A DNA stretch of 34,990 nt, taken from contig JARLGF010000091.1 in the NCBI GenBank assembly GCA_031296165.1, positions 1-34,990 of the forward strand, written 5' to 3'. Within the stretch, counting starts at the first letter, position 1, and every line of letters begins with the position of its first letter. The stretch comes from Occallatibacter sp. (GTDB lineage: Bacteria; Acidobacteriota; Terriglobia; Terriglobales; Acidobacteriaceae). Both the position numbers and the translations under genes were made by a program. Below the pieces are notes generated by a model. It saw nothing but the letters and a program-made list of their open reading frames with translations, did no database searches and was not told the origin of the DNA. Positions 16,083-25,084 of this stretch are shown in pieces.

Positions 16083-17189
16083 TTATCTGCCCGCAGCCAC
16101 CTTCTTTTCGCTCCAAATCTCCACCAGTCGGGCGCGGGCTTTGGCGGCGTCGGCCTCAGAGGGCTTCATGTCGAGATATGTATTCATTTGCCGGATGGCA
16201 TCGGCGTACTGCCCGCTGACTTGCAGTGCGCACGCCAGGCTGTAATAGGGGTCGCGCCACCAGGGAGCCAGAACCAGCGCGCGCCGCAGCATATTGATGG
16301 GCGTCTGCGCTGTCGCTGGAGTTCCGGCCAGCTTGAGCCGTTGTACAGCCTTGCCCACTAGCTGGCGAGCCTCCTCGGGAATGGGCGGAGGCGCGGACTG
16401 TGCGGCGGCAAGCTCAATGACCTTTTTGCGCAGCGCCGCATTCCGCGGATAGTCCTGAAGGGCGCGCAGGCAGGCAGAGAAATGTTCCTGGGAATCCTTC
16501 CACTGGGTTTGCTCCAGTTGCCGATAACGGAAATGCCCCGGCTCCAGAAGTTCCACAAGATCGTCCCGGTGTGCGGCGATGGCTTTGTCCAGGGCTGTCT
16601 GCCCGTGGCTTTCCACATCGGTGTCAGCTCCACGGTCCAGCAGCAGCTTTACCAGTTCCGCTTTACCGTTCGGCACTGCCAGCAGCAGCGCTGTGTTGCC
16701 AAAACTGTCCCTGTCCTCGATTTGCGCGCCCCGGTCCAGCAGCAGCCCCACAATGTTCGCGTGTTCCTGCTTGCCGTAATTCAACACGGCAAGATGCAGC
16801 GGCGTGTCCCAATTGAGAATGTAATTCCTGGCCTCGACGCTTGCGCCCCGCTCCAGCAGGAGCCCGGCCATATTCACATTGCCGCGCAAAACCGCATCGG
16901 CCAGCGGCGTGTAGCCCATCGACTCGGCCTGCTCGATGTTAGCGCCCCCGTCCAGCAGCTCAATCACGATGTCTGCATTGTCCTGCTCGGTAGCCACGAT
17001 CAGCGGCGTCTTGCCCTGTTTGTTCGGGGTTTTAAGGTTGACGCCCTGCTTCAGCAGCGTTCGCACCTCGTCCCCGTGGCCGGCGTTGATCGCGGCGAAC
17101 AGTTGATCGCTCAAGCTGGTCTCAACCTGGGCAGGAAGACAGACGGCGCACAATAGCGCGGAAACAACTATGGCTTGCAGCGCTTTCAT
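16083..17189 (-). CDS. Exported ankyrin-repeat protein with TPR-like C-terminus
   Basis: 368 residues. A signal peptide (MKALQAIVVSALLCAVCLPA) leads into about six ankyrin repeats (roughly residues 27-220), seen as repeated patterns such as GKTPLIVATEQDNADIVIEL, GYTPLADAVLRGN, DTPLHLAVLNYG and GNTALLLAVPNGKAELVKLL with LLxRGA turns. The C-terminal 150 residues are helical; RRALVLAPWWRDPYYSLACA and GQYADAIRQMNTYLDMKP look like a tetratricopeptide pair. It is probably a periplasmic protein-binding scaffold; no enzymatic motif is seen. The ATG at 17189 has GGAG nine bases upstream; the frame continues six codons further to 17207 but that start has no ribosome site. Confidence 0.85.
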   Translation of the reverse strand: MKALQAIVVSALLCAVCLPAQVETSLSDQLFAAINAGHGDEVRTLLKQGVNLKTPNKQGKTPLIVATEQDNADIVIELLDGGANIEQAESMGYTPLADAVLRGNVNMAGLLLERGASVEARNYILNWDTPLHLAVLNYGKQEHANIVGLLLDRGAQIEDRDSFGNTALLLAVPNGKAELVKLLLDRGADTDVESHGQTALDKAIAAHRDDLVELLEPGHFRYRQLEQTQWKDSQEHFSACLRALQDYPRNAALRKKVIELAAAQSAPPPIPEEARQLVGKAVQRLKLAGTPATAQTPINMLRRALVLAPWWRDPYYSLACALQVSGQYADAIRQMNTYLDMKPSEADAAKARARLVEIWSEKKVAAGR

Positions 17190-17364
17190 TCTCCCATTCT
17201 CCGGCATGACGGCCTTCCGTGGCTATCGGCCGGCGGTGGCGGCCCGGATACCATTCGCGAAGAGCTGCGGCGGTTGGCTCCCTTTGCAGCCATTTCAAGC
17301 CTCTTCACGGCCAAGTATTCTGGTAACGGCCAGTTCAACTGGTTTGAAAGGTACGACCCACACA

Positions 17365-17862
17365 ATGTTTTCCATTCCCGGAATTGAATCCCCGCTGCAC
17401 CTGCGCGAAGCCGTCTCTGCCGACCTGCCCCGGCTGGCTGCGCTCATCAACACCGCATTTTCCATCGAGAGTTTTATCGGAGGCACGCGCACCGACGACG
17501 AGAATCTGGCGGAGCAGATGGAGAAAGGCAGCATCCTGTTTGCGGAGGACGGCGCAGGCCGCCCGCTGGCCTCGGTCTACGTGGAACGGCGCGGCATGCG
17601 CGGCTACATGGGCATGTTGGCCGTGGACCCGGCACACCAGGGCAAGGGTCTGGCGCACCGCATGGTTGAAACCGCCGAAGAGCGCTTCCGCCAACAGGGG
17701 TGCGAGGCTGTGGACATCGTTGTCCTGAATCTCCGCTCCGAGTTGCTGCCCATCTATCGCCGGTTCGGCTACGTCGAGACCGGAACGGAGGCGTTCCACA
17801 GCCCCCGTCCGCTCCGGCCCGGCGTCGAGTGCCATTGCATCGTCATGTCGAAACAGCTCTGA
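17365..17862 (+). CDS. GNAT family N-acetyltransferase
   Basis: 165 residues covering one GNAT domain. It opens LHLREAVSADLPRLAALINT and contains the acetyl-CoA-binding motif A MLAVDPAHQGKGLAHRMV (Q-G-K-G-L-A pyrophosphate loop). It ends LPIYRRFGYVETGTEAF, the motif-B region. The acceptor (small molecule or protein N-terminus) is unknown. The ATG at 17365 fits the domain start; the frame is open further upstream to 17170, but that stretch overlaps the start of the ankyrin gene and has no domain. AAAGG lies about a dozen bases upstream. Convergent with the esterase gene. Confidence 0.88.
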   Translation: MFSIPGIESPLHLREAVSADLPRLAALINTAFSIESFIGGTRTDDENLAEQMEKGSILFAEDGAGRPLASVYVERRGMRGYMGMLAVDPAHQGKGLAHRMVETAEERFRQQGCEAVDIVVLNLRSELLPIYRRFGYVETGTEAFHSPRPLRPGVECHCIVMSKQL

Positions 17863-17973
17863 GCATTTCCGGAATGCACATAGCCTTTTGGGAATCGTAG
17901 CAAGTGGCTTTTTCTTCAGGAAAAAGACACTTAAGCGCATGGCTTCGGTCTACACCAATTCCGAAAACGCTCT
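17863..17973. repeat. Palindromic repeat cluster between convergent genes (includes copy B of the gene-end repeat)
   Basis: GCATT-TCCGG-AATGC (17863-17877) follows the GNAT stop directly. A second hairpin (17902-17932) pairs AAGTG with CACTT and CTTTTTC with GAAAAAG around a five-base loop, with one mismatch. The minus strand of 17948-17973 carries the motif also seen at 2273-2300 (AGCGTTTTC then TTGGTGTAGA). The cluster may double as a two-way terminator. Confidence 0.55.
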
Positions 17974-17982
17974 GAGCCGCTG

Positions 17983-19407
17983 TTACTTTTTTGCCGCCGG
18001 CGCGTGCAGGTACCGGCTGGCAAAGGTGAGGAACGTGGGCCAGTTGGGCGCCGGCGTATGGCCGAACTGGTGCTGGCGGAAAGCGATGTCGCCGTCTATC
18101 AACGGAGTCTGGATGGGCGGCATCGCCGTGGTTCCCAGGTCTTTTTTGCCCAGCAGCCGGTAAACCGGCCCGGCAGCCGAGGCGGCCAGGAACATCCCCC
18201 TGGCGTCGGCCCAGCCGTCCTTGTTGGAGGCGCTGTCGCCGCCGCCAATAAGCACCGGACGCGGCGCGCACAGGGCAATCAACTCATGGTTGTCCACCGG
18301 CAGATCGCCCGTGGTCAGGGGACCTGCATACTTCAAAAAGTTGCCGTCCACCCAGTGAAACTCGCCTGTCGCGGCAAGGTTGCTCAACTCCTCGCCGTAG
18401 ATGTGCCGGTACAGCTTGGCTCCGCCCTCGCCTGAGGAGCTGATGTAGGCAATGGCGAAGCGCCGGTCGTAAGCCATGGCCACCAATGCGGTCTTTCCAA
18501 ATCTGGAATGGCCCTCGATTCCAACCTGCCTGGCATCGACGGCTTTATCGGTCTCGAAATAGTCCAGCGCGCGGCTCGCGCCCCAGGCCCAGGCCCTCAG
18601 GCAGCCCCAGTCGTCCAGCTTGCGCGGCTGCCCCTTGTTCATCAGGCCGATGATGCCCTCGTTCAGCTTGGCGTGATTGTCCGCCTGGAAGCTGGTGGGC
18701 AGCAGCAGCGCATACCCCCAGCCCTTGTCCAGCACCTGCTTCTGCCAGGTAATCCGCTCCGGGTCGGGCACGGTGGGAGCCACCGGGGGAACACTGCCGG
18801 GAATCGCCAGCGCGTACTCGTAGCCGAAGGCCAACTGCATCACAACCGGAACCGGGCCGGCGGCATGAAGCGGCGTAACCAGCATCAGATCGATGTTGAC
18901 CTCGATCTGCGGCCAGGCCGAGTTGTCCACATGCCCCTCAAGTTTTTTAATCAGCACCGGCACGCCGCCAACCTGGTCAGGCATGGCGCTGACCACCTCC
19001 CACGTCACCTTGGGCGTGTGCGCGGGAACCCGGCCAACCACCTCCCGGCTGTAGAGTTCCAGAATCTCCGGGCGGCGCTCGCTCCACCACATTTTGGCCG
19101 AGGTCACGGGCTTGCCGTCGTTGAGCACCAGAGGATCGGGAAGGCCCGGATAGACGTTGGCCTTCGACTCGTCGTAGTTGGATTGGTAGGGCGATTGGGG
19201 GTCGCGCGTGACCGGCGGCCGAAGCTGCTTGATGCCCAGCATATCCATGAACCGCTGATGGTCCTTCTCGGCAACTGCCTGGTCCTGAGCTGCAGCGGCC
19301 TGGGCGGCAGTGGGTTGACCGGCAGGTGCCGTCTGCGCCTCCATGCGGGACAAAACCGGGCAAAGAAGAACAACCAGGACCATCGCAATCGACCGCAATA
19401 CATGCAT
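17983..19407 (-). CDS. CE15-like (glucuronoyl esterase family) alpha/beta hydrolase, exported
   Basis: 474 residues. A signal peptide (MHVLRSIAMVLVVLLCPVLS) is followed by a low-complexity Ala/Gln linker and an esterase domain. The nucleophile motif is GHSRFGKTAL with Ser301, in the same layout as the GCSRxGK of carbohydrate esterase family 15. The C-terminal QHQFGHTPAPNW supplies the likely catalytic His450. The N-terminal half has the family-like EILELYSREVVGRVP and WGCLRAWAWGASRALDY. I could not assign the acidic residue. CE15 enzymes cut the ester between lignin and glucuronoxylan; related bacterial proteins may be acetyl xylan esterases. GAGG lies six bases before the ATG at 19407; ATG 19419 in the same frame is an alternative. 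Confidence 0.82.
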   Translation of the reverse strand: MHVLRSIAMVLVVLLCPVLSRMEAQTAPAGQPTAAQAAAAQDQAVAEKDHQRFMDMLGIKQLRPPVTRDPQSPYQSNYDESKANVYPGLPDPLVLNDGKPVTSAKMWWSERRPEILELYSREVVGRVPAHTPKVTWEVVSAMPDQVGGVPVLIKKLEGHVDNSAWPQIEVNIDLMLVTPLHAAGPVPVVMQLAFGYEYALAIPGSVPPVAPTVPDPERITWQKQVLDKGWGYALLLPTSFQADNHAKLNEGIIGLMNKGQPRKLDDWGCLRAWAWGASRALDYFETDKAVDARQVGIEGHSRFGKTALVAMAYDRRFAIAYISSSGEGGAKLYRHIYGEELSNLAATGEFHWVDGNFLKYAGPLTTGDLPVDNHELIALCAPRPVLIGGGDSASNKDGWADARGMFLAASAAGPVYRLLGKKDLGTTAMPPIQTPLIDGDIAFRQHQFGHTPAPNWPTFLTFASRYLHAPAAKK

Positions 19408-19629
19408 CGGGAGCCTCATTTCCAGCCCGCCGCCGCAAGCGAAGACGGAACCGCCCACAAGCATATCGATTCGCTCACCTTGCGGGCAAGAGACCGCAAG
19501 TCCTCTCCCCGCAGGCGCTCCTGCGCACAAAGGCAAAATGGGCGTAATGGCTGCCGGCAGCAAAAGAACTCAAGCTGTGCAGAATTGCGCCGATGAATGC
19601 AGAGAATCACTCAAGAAAGGGTTACCGGC

Positions 19630-21342
19630 ATGCAGTGGCTACGCAATCTCCCCGTTTCTCGCAAATTTACTTACGCCTTCAGCATCGTATGCGGTCTCTG
19701 CGTTTTGCTGGGGGTTTACACCCTGTTCACGTTCCGTGACATCGCCTCAAAGAGCGCGGACGTGAGCGCAAACAGCTTCCCGTCGGTGCTGGCTCTGACG
19801 GGGCTTCGCTCCGACGCCAACAGCGTGCGCCGCGAAGATCTCGATCTTATGTTGTGCACAACGCCAGACTGCCTGGCCGCGCACAATGCAAAACGGCAGA
19901 AAGCACTGTCCGACTACCAGGCCGGAGTCAAGCTGTACGAATCGATGGTCAGCTATCCCGGCGAGCGCGAACTCTACCAGAAATTTACGACGAGTTTTGC
20001 TCAGTACGTGGCAACCAGCGACCGCGTCGATGGGTTCTTAGCTGCCGGAAAGGCAGGAGATGCCCTGGATCTGGGCACGTCGCCCGCCTTGCTCGATACG
20101 TTTCAAACTGCAGTTCTAGCTATGACGGACGCCGTCAATCTGAATGCCAAGCACGGCACGGAAGAATCCATCGCCGTAACCGGCGCCAGCCAACGCGCCA
20201 CCTGGATCAACACCGGAATCACCGTGCTGATCGTGCTGCTATGCGGCCTGGTCGGCGCGCTTCTCACCCGGGAAATTGCTCCGCGGTTGAACCGGCTCAA
20301 GAACGCTTTGGAATCCATGGCAGAGAAGGATCTGACGGCCAGCATCAAGGTGAGCGGAACCGATGAAATCGGCCAGCTTGGCGATGCATTCAACAGCAGT
20401 GTGGCCTCGATACGCGCTGTGCTGGAGTCTGTGGCCCAAGGCGCGGATACGCTTTCGTCTGCCACCACGGAGATCAGTGCCCGGGCAGTGCAGACTGCGG
20501 GCAATGCGGGGGCGCAATCCAGCAAAACCAACCAGATTGCCGCTGCGGCGCAGGAGATGACAGCAACCATCGGCGAAATCAGCCACAATGCCGAAAGCGC
20601 CGCCGCCTCCAGCCGCGAGTCGGCCGCAACCGCCGACCAGGGCGGCGCCATCATGCAGGCCGCAGCCGCCACCATGGAACAGATCGCCGCCGCCAGCAGT
20701 TCGGTTTCTGAAAAAATGAGCTCGCTGGCCCGCCGCTCCGAAGAGATCGGCAAGGTGGTCAACGTGATTCAGGAGATCAGCGAGCAAACCAACCTGCTGG
20801 CCCTCAACGCTGCCATTGAAGCCGCCCGGGCCGGTGAGCACGGACGCGGCTTTGCGGTTGTGGCCGGCGAAGTGCGGCGGCTTGCCGAACGCACCAAGGG
20901 CGCCACGGAAGAGATTGCCGGCACCATCCGCAGCATTCAGGACGAGACGCGGGAAACTCTCCAGGTCATGCAGAACAGCCGTACAGCAGTTGAAACCGGG
21001 ATGCAGGAAACCGCCCACGCCCGCACCAGCCTCGAGGCTATTATCCATTCGTCCAAAGAGGTGGAGCACCAGATCAACCTGATCGCCACGGCAGCCACCG
21101 AGCAGACCTCCGCCTCCGGTGAGATTTCCGAGTCCGCCGGACAGATTTCGCAGATCTCCGCCGAAACTGCGCAGGCTTCCGAGGAAGCTGTCGATGCCCT
21201 CAAGAACCTGGCCTCGCTGGCCAGCGACCTCGACGGCATGATCCGCCAGTTCCGCCTGGGCAGCGACAACCAATCCGGCGGCACGTTCATCAACAGAAAC
21301 CAGCCCGCCATGCAGCGCACTCTGCAACCCGCGCGCACCTAG
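19630..21342 (+). CDS. Methyl-accepting chemotaxis protein
   Basis: 570 residues. TM1 is at about 13-34, followed by a periplasmic four-helix-bundle sensor (about 35-188), TM2 at about 193-214 after W192, a HAMP domain (about 215-267, with [20 protein letters not shown]) and a long cytoplasmic coiled-coil signalling domain. The hairpin tip at about 382-421 contains [15 protein letters not shown], then [18 protein letters not shown], the CheA/CheW contact region. The periplasmic domain contains a CTTPDC Cys pair. No C-terminal CheR-binding pentapeptide is seen. AAAGGG precedes the ATG at 19630; an ATG at 19597 in the same frame lacks one. No chemotaxis gene is adjacent. Confidence 0.93.
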   Translation: MQWLRNLPVSRKFTYAFSIVCGLCVLLGVYTLFTFRDIASKSADVSANSFPSVLALTGLRSDANSVRREDLDLMLCTTPDCLAAHNAKRQKALSDYQAGVKLYESMVSYPGERELYQKFTTSFAQYVATSDRVDGFLAAGKAGDALDLGTSPALLDTFQTAVLAMTDAVNLNAKHGTEESIAVTGASQRATWINTGITVLIVLLCGLVGALLTREIAPRLNRLKNALESMAEKDLTASIKVSGTDEIGQLGDAFNSSVASIRAVLESVAQGADTLSSATTEISARAVQTAGNAGAQSSKTNQIAAAAQEMTATIGEISHNAESAAASSRESAATADQGGAIMQAAAATMEQIAAASSSVSEKMSSLARRSEEIGKVVNVIQEISEQTNLLALNAAIEAARAGEHGRGFAVVAGEVRRLAERTKGATEEIAGTIRSIQDETRETLQVMQNSRTAVETGMQETAHARTSLEAIIHSSKEVEHQINLIATAATEQTSASGEISESAGQISQISAETAQASEEAVDALKNLASLASDLDGMIRQFRLGSDNQSGGTFINRNQPAMQRTLQPART

Positions 21343-21645
21343 AGCGGCCTTTTGGGTAGACCGCATGACCGGTGTTTTAAAAGGTGTTTTACAAAATGGC
21401 GGCAGGCCTGGATCCCCAGATCTGCCCCCGGCGAATCGGGCCGTTCGCCGGGGATTACGGTCTGCCGCCTCGGCCCGTTCACCCTTCCCTGCCGCGTTTT
21501 CCTGTCGCTCCTGACGAATCCTTATACGCCTCCCATTTGTTGCAGTAGCTCGCTATGGTAGCCTCCGGTTGAGGACCATCGCATGGTCCTCCTGTGGACC
21601 CACTACGGCCCACACTGCATCGAATCCCTGGGGAGTGTCACTCGC
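21343..21645. other. Intergenic region with strong stem-loops
   Basis: 303 bases between the chemotaxis and transhydrogenase genes. It starts with a motif distantly like the gene-end repeat and holds the structured element at 21398-21469. No convincing sthA promoter was recognised. The frame of sthA stays open up to 21583, but without a ribosome site or homology. Confidence 0.5.
21398..21469. repeat. Nested stem-loop element
   Basis: Inner perfect ten-base stem CCCCGGCGAA (21426-21435) / TTCGCCGGGG (21444-21453) with an eight-base loop, inside an outer stem GGCGGCAG (21398-21405) / CTGCCGCC (21462-21469). No T-run follows, so it may be a palindromic repeat or a factor-dependent stop rather than a classical terminator. 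Confidence 0.55.
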
Positions 21646-23052
21646 ATGAGCGCCGTCAAGTATGACCTGATTGTGATCGGTTCCGGCCCCTCGGGGCAGC
21701 GTGCCGCCGTGGCCGCGGCCAAAATCAACAAAAGCGTGGCCGTTATCGAGGCCCGGACCATGGTGGGCGGCGTGTGCGTCAACACCGGCACCATTCCCTC
21801 CAAAACCATGCGCGAGGCGGTTCTGCACCTGTCCGGGTACAACTACCGGGCACTCTACGGCGTCAACTACCGGGTCAAGGAAAAAATCAGCATGGCCGAC
21901 CTGGCCTTCCGCGTCCAGGCGGTGATCAAGACCGAGGTGGACGTGACCGAGGCGCAGCTTTCGCGCAACGGCATCGACGTAATCCACGGCATCGCCCATT
22001 TCGTAGACCCGCACCAGGTGCGCGTCGAGGGACCGCAGACCGACTCCACTTTGGAAGCTGACCGAATCATCGTCGCCGTGGGCACCAAGCCCGCCGCCTC
22101 GCCCCGTGTGCCCATCAATGGCCGAACCATCGTCAACAGCGACCAGATTCTTGCCTTGCCGGAGCTGCCCCACTCGCTGATCGTGGTGGGCGGCGGCGTG
22201 GTCGGTGTCGAGTACGCCTGCATGTTCGCCGTGCTCGGCGTGCGCGTCACGCTCATTGAAAAGCGCGACCGCCTGCTTGAGTTCGCCGACCGGGAGATTA
22301 TCGAAGCTCTCAGCTATCATCTGCGCGACAGCCGCGTTACCCTGCGCCTTGGCGAAGAAGTGGAAAGCGTGGAAGAGTTGGCCCTCGGCACCGTGGTCGC
22401 CAATCTCATGAGCAAGAAAAAAGTCTCCGGCGATGCACTGCTCTACGCCGTGGGCCGCCAGGGAAATATCGACGACCTCAACCTGGCCGCCGCCGGCCTG
22501 GAGGCCGACAATCGCGGCCGCATCCCGGTCGACGAGAACTACCAGACCAAGGTCGAACACATTTTCGCGGTGGGCGATGTCATCGGCTTTCCCTCGCTCG
22601 CCTCGGTCTCCATGGAGCAGGGACGCATTGCCGCGGCCCGCGCCTTCAACGACCGCGCCACCTCCTCCAATCCCGGCTTTTATCCCTACGGCATTTACAC
22701 CATCCCGGAAATCAGCTTCATCGGCAAGACCGAGGAGCAGTTGACCGACGAGGACGTGCCCTACGAAGTGGGCATGGCCTACTACCGCGAGACCGCGCGC
22801 GGACAAATTCGCGGCGACACCACCGGACGCCTCAAGCTCGTCTTCCATCGCGAAACCCGCAAGGTTCTCGGCGTGCACATCATCGGCGAGGGCGCAGCCG
22901 AACTGGTGCACATCGGCCAGGCGGTCATGATCCTGGGTGGCACGGTGGACTACTTCGTGGACACTGTCTTCAACTATCCAACCCTGGCGGAGTGTTACAA
23001 GGTGGCGGCCTTTAACGGCCTGGGCCGCCTGCACCGCTACCAGGCGGAGTAA
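21646..23052 (+). CDS. sthA: Soluble pyridine nucleotide transhydrogenase
   Basis: 468 residues of the flavoprotein disulfide reductase family. FAD binding: VIGSGPSGQRAAVAAAK (residues 10-26). At the place where lipoamide dehydrogenase has its redox Cys pair (GGTCxNxGC) this protein has GGVCVNTGTIPSK: C44 is kept but the second Cys is T49, the SthA hallmark. A second dinucleotide fold has VVGGGVVGVEYA with Glu at the end of the next strand (LIEKRDR). The C-terminal motif is FNYPTLAECYKVAA, lacking the HPT catalytic His. SthA transfers hydride between NADPH and NAD+, mostly to drain NADPH, in the cytoplasm. The ATG at 21646 has GGGGAG upstream. The ROK-like gene starts 37 bases after the stop on the same strand, so they probably share a transcript. 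Confidence 0.9.
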   Translation: MSAVKYDLIVIGSGPSGQRAAVAAAKINKSVAVIEARTMVGGVCVNTGTIPSKTMREAVLHLSGYNYRALYGVNYRVKEKISMADLAFRVQAVIKTEVDVTEAQLSRNGIDVIHGIAHFVDPHQVRVEGPQTDSTLEADRIIVAVGTKPAASPRVPINGRTIVNSDQILALPELPHSLIVVGGGVVGVEYACMFAVLGVRVTLIEKRDRLLEFADREIIEALSYHLRDSRVTLRLGEEVESVEELALGTVVANLMSKKKVSGDALLYAVGRQGNIDDLNLAAAGLEADNRGRIPVDENYQTKVEHIFAVGDVIGFPSLASVSMEQGRIAAARAFNDRATSSNPGFYPYGIYTIPEISFIGKTEEQLTDEDVPYEVGMAYYRETARGQIRGDTTGRLKLVFHRETRKVLGVHIIGEGAAELVHIGQAVMILGGTVDYFVDTVFNYPTLAECYKVAAFNGLGRLHRYQAE

Positions 23053-23089
23053 GCGCGAGCAACCTCTCCCATCCCCAAGGAGGGCCCCA

Positions 23090-23989
23090 ATGATTACCGC
23101 CATCGGCGTTGTGTTGACCGACCACATCGTGGCCGGAAGGCTTGAAGAGCAGCGGCTCACCGGCAAGCTCCTGCGCTATCCCGTTGACATCGGCGAACTC
23201 GGCGCGCTCGCCGCCCTTCCCGGCAGCGAACTGGTGGCGCTGCTGGCCCAGCACATCTCCACTCTGGCCGGCAACGGCGAAAGCCCCGTAGACGCCATCG
23301 GGGTCGCCGTTCCCGGCATCATTCGCCACGGCGTGGTCGAGGACTCGCCCAACCTTCCCCAGATCAAGGGAATGCATCTGGCAGAGGAACTGACCCATGC
23401 GCTGGCCGAGGGCGGCATCTCCGCCCCTGTCCATGTCGCCAACGATGCCGACTGCATCGCCGCCGGCGTGGCTGCCACCCGCGGCCAGATGGAAAAACTC
23501 ACCCGCGTCTGGACCATTGGCAACGGCATCGGCTACGGCCGCTGGCCTTACGTCGAAGGCGTCTGGGAGGGCGGCCACATCACCGTCACCCTCGACCCCA
23601 AAGAGCGCTACTGCGGCTGCGGCGGCGTGGGCCACCTCGAAGGCATCATGGGCTACCGCGCCATGCGCATGCGCTTCCTTGACCTGGAGCCGGAAGAGGT
23701 CTTTGCCCAGGCCCGCCAGGGCGACGCGCGCTGCCGCGAGTTTGTTGACCTGTGGCACCGCGCGCTGGCCGCCGCCACGGCTTCATTCATCCATCTCGCC
23801 GGACCCGGCCGCTTTTACTTCACCGGCCACAACGTCGGCTTTCTGGATTTGCCCGTCCTGCGCAGCCACCTGGAAACCATGGTCAAAATGAGCCCGCTGC
23901 TCAGCTACTCGCTGGAAATCCTCCCGCCCGACGACGAAACCGCCCTGCTCGGCGCCGGCGTCTCGGCCCTGCGCGCGCTGGCGCGGTGA
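23090..23989 (+). CDS. ROK family protein with altered nucleotide and zinc motifs
   Basis: 299 residues aligned with ROK sugar kinases and regulators. Recognisable parts: GVAVPGIIRHGVVEDSPNLP in the first lobe, HVANDADCIAAG holding the catalytic-type Asp, TIGNGIGYGRWPYVEGVW for the GTGIG loop, and a zinc-site-like GHITVTLDPKERYCGCGG followed by VGHLEGIMG. Two departures are clear. The N-terminal phosphate loop, usually DxGGTK, reads TAIGVVLTDH, and the last Cys of the CxCGxxGCxE zinc motif is His. Either a kinase with a divergent site, a non-catalytic sugar sensor or a diverged enzyme is possible. No DNA-binding domain is present. AAGGAGGG directly precedes the ATG, a strong ribosome site. 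It follows sthA in the same direction. Confidence 0.82.
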   Translation: MITAIGVVLTDHIVAGRLEEQRLTGKLLRYPVDIGELGALAALPGSELVALLAQHISTLAGNGESPVDAIGVAVPGIIRHGVVEDSPNLPQIKGMHLAEELTHALAEGGISAPVHVANDADCIAAGVAATRGQMEKLTRVWTIGNGIGYGRWPYVEGVWEGGHITVTLDPKERYCGCGGVGHLEGIMGYRAMRMRFLDLEPEEVFAQARQGDARCREFVDLWHRALAAATASFIHLAGPGRFYFTGHNVGFLDLPVLRSHLETMVKMSPLLSYSLEILPPDDETALLGAGVSALRALAR

Positions 23990-24026
23990 GGGATCGATGA
24001 ATGCGACAGGAAATCTGAAGGATGCT

Positions 24027-24926
24027 CTAGATTGAGCGATTCTGGACGGGCAAATCTTCTAGCCCCTGCATGAACTCTTCCGAAGCAACGGCGTCCGAAG
24101 CAAGATAGGCAGACCAATCCTTGGACCGCGCGGAAGGAGGCGGATCGGCTGGCAACCAGATGCTAGCTTCCTTATTTCCAATCGCCATAGCTCTTCCCTC
24201 CATTACCTGAATTCCAACCCATGCACAGACCAATGCATCTATCTTATCTTCTATTGGTTTAAGAGCAGAGAATCCTTGTGGATTTTGGGGAACCTCGAAG
24301 TCTATTCCCTCTATAACATTCCTCAATGCAGCGAGGATTTCGTCGAGCTTTTCACGAATCATTATCAGTCTTTCTTTTTGCCCAAGGTGACACCAATACT
24401 TTTTGGAATTGCCTACCTTGTAGGGCACTCGATAAGGAGTTTTCATGAGCGAAAGCAGTGCTGGATGGGGGTAGGTTTCAATCAACGCGTGGTCTGATAG
24501 ATCGTTTTGCTGCGTTACCAATGGAAAGCCGCACATTCGGAAACCATCACGAATTTCTTCACTAACGCGCCCCGGCCGGATCGACGAAGGCGCATGTGTT
24601 GAACAACCACTGTCACCAAAGAGTTTCGATACCTTTCTATCCGCACAGCGGAGACCGGAGATCGGTACCATTGCTATCGGAATATCTGCCACGACCAAGT
24701 TCACATCGGTCTGTGCCAAGCGTATTGCTGTTTCGACCAAAGCGGGAACCGGCACACTACCACCAACAGATCTGCTCGTTCTTTCGGTTGGATATTCTAG
24801 AAACTTTTCATAGCTGCACGAGACGCGAACTGATTCCCATTTACCTGTTTTCATCTGCCGGATAAGCGCCACACCGCTCGGGTGATTTGAAGTCCATGCA
24901 GCATCGATCCCAATAATAGCGCTCAT
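24027..24926 (-). CDS. DUF429 family protein (predicted RNase H-like nuclease)
   Basis: 299 residues. The start IIGIDAAWTSNHPSGVALI gives the DUF429 first strand with Asp8. VVADIPIAMVP is the second acidic strand, and ALIETYPHPALLSLM and PIEDKIDALVCAWVG supply the later conserved acidic and Glu-Tyr-Pro-His segments. DUF429 is a predicted RNase H-fold family of unknown role. The gene is visibly poorer in GC than both flanking genes (about 43 percent in a sampled 60-base stretch), which suggests recent acquisition. ATG 24926 is chosen because homologous sequence starts there; ATG 24950 in frame would add eight residues. It stands alone, divergent from the GH28 gene and converging on the ROK-like gene. 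Confidence 0.85.
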   Translation of the reverse strand: MSAIIGIDAAWTSNHPSGVALIRQMKTGKWESVRVSCSYEKFLEYPTERTSRSVGGSVPVPALVETAIRLAQTDVNLVVADIPIAMVPISGLRCADRKVSKLFGDSGCSTHAPSSIRPGRVSEEIRDGFRMCGFPLVTQQNDLSDHALIETYPHPALLSLMKTPYRVPYKVGNSKKYWCHLGQKERLIMIREKLDEILAALRNVIEGIDFEVPQNPQGFSALKPIEDKIDALVCAWVGIQVMEGRAMAIGNKEASIWLPADPPPSARSKDWSAYLASDAVASEEFMQGLEDLPVQNRSI

Positions 24927-24989
24927 CGTTTCTCGGGCACATGCTAACACTTCTACAGATGAAATGGTGTGAACTTTCGTGCGCGGCTA

Positions 24990-24995
24990 TATACT
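24990..24995 (+). promoter_or_regulatory. Possible -10 element of the GH28 gene
   Basis: TATACT within GCTATATACTTGCG, about 90 bases before the ATG at 25085. No good -35 is evident. It lies in the divergent region between the DUF429 and GH28 genes. Confidence 0.3.
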
Positions 24996-25084
24996 TGCGT
25001 TCGTTGATTTAATCTTTCAGACGCACACTTGGAAAGTTTTACGGAAATATGGATATATCTCCGGAACCGAAAGGCAGGGAACGC

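Noticed and set aside
21583..21645. Longer N-terminus for SthA from ATG 21583
   Set aside because: The extra 21 residues have no homology to flavoproteins and no ribosome site; ATG 21646 is next to the FAD motif with GGGGAG upstream.
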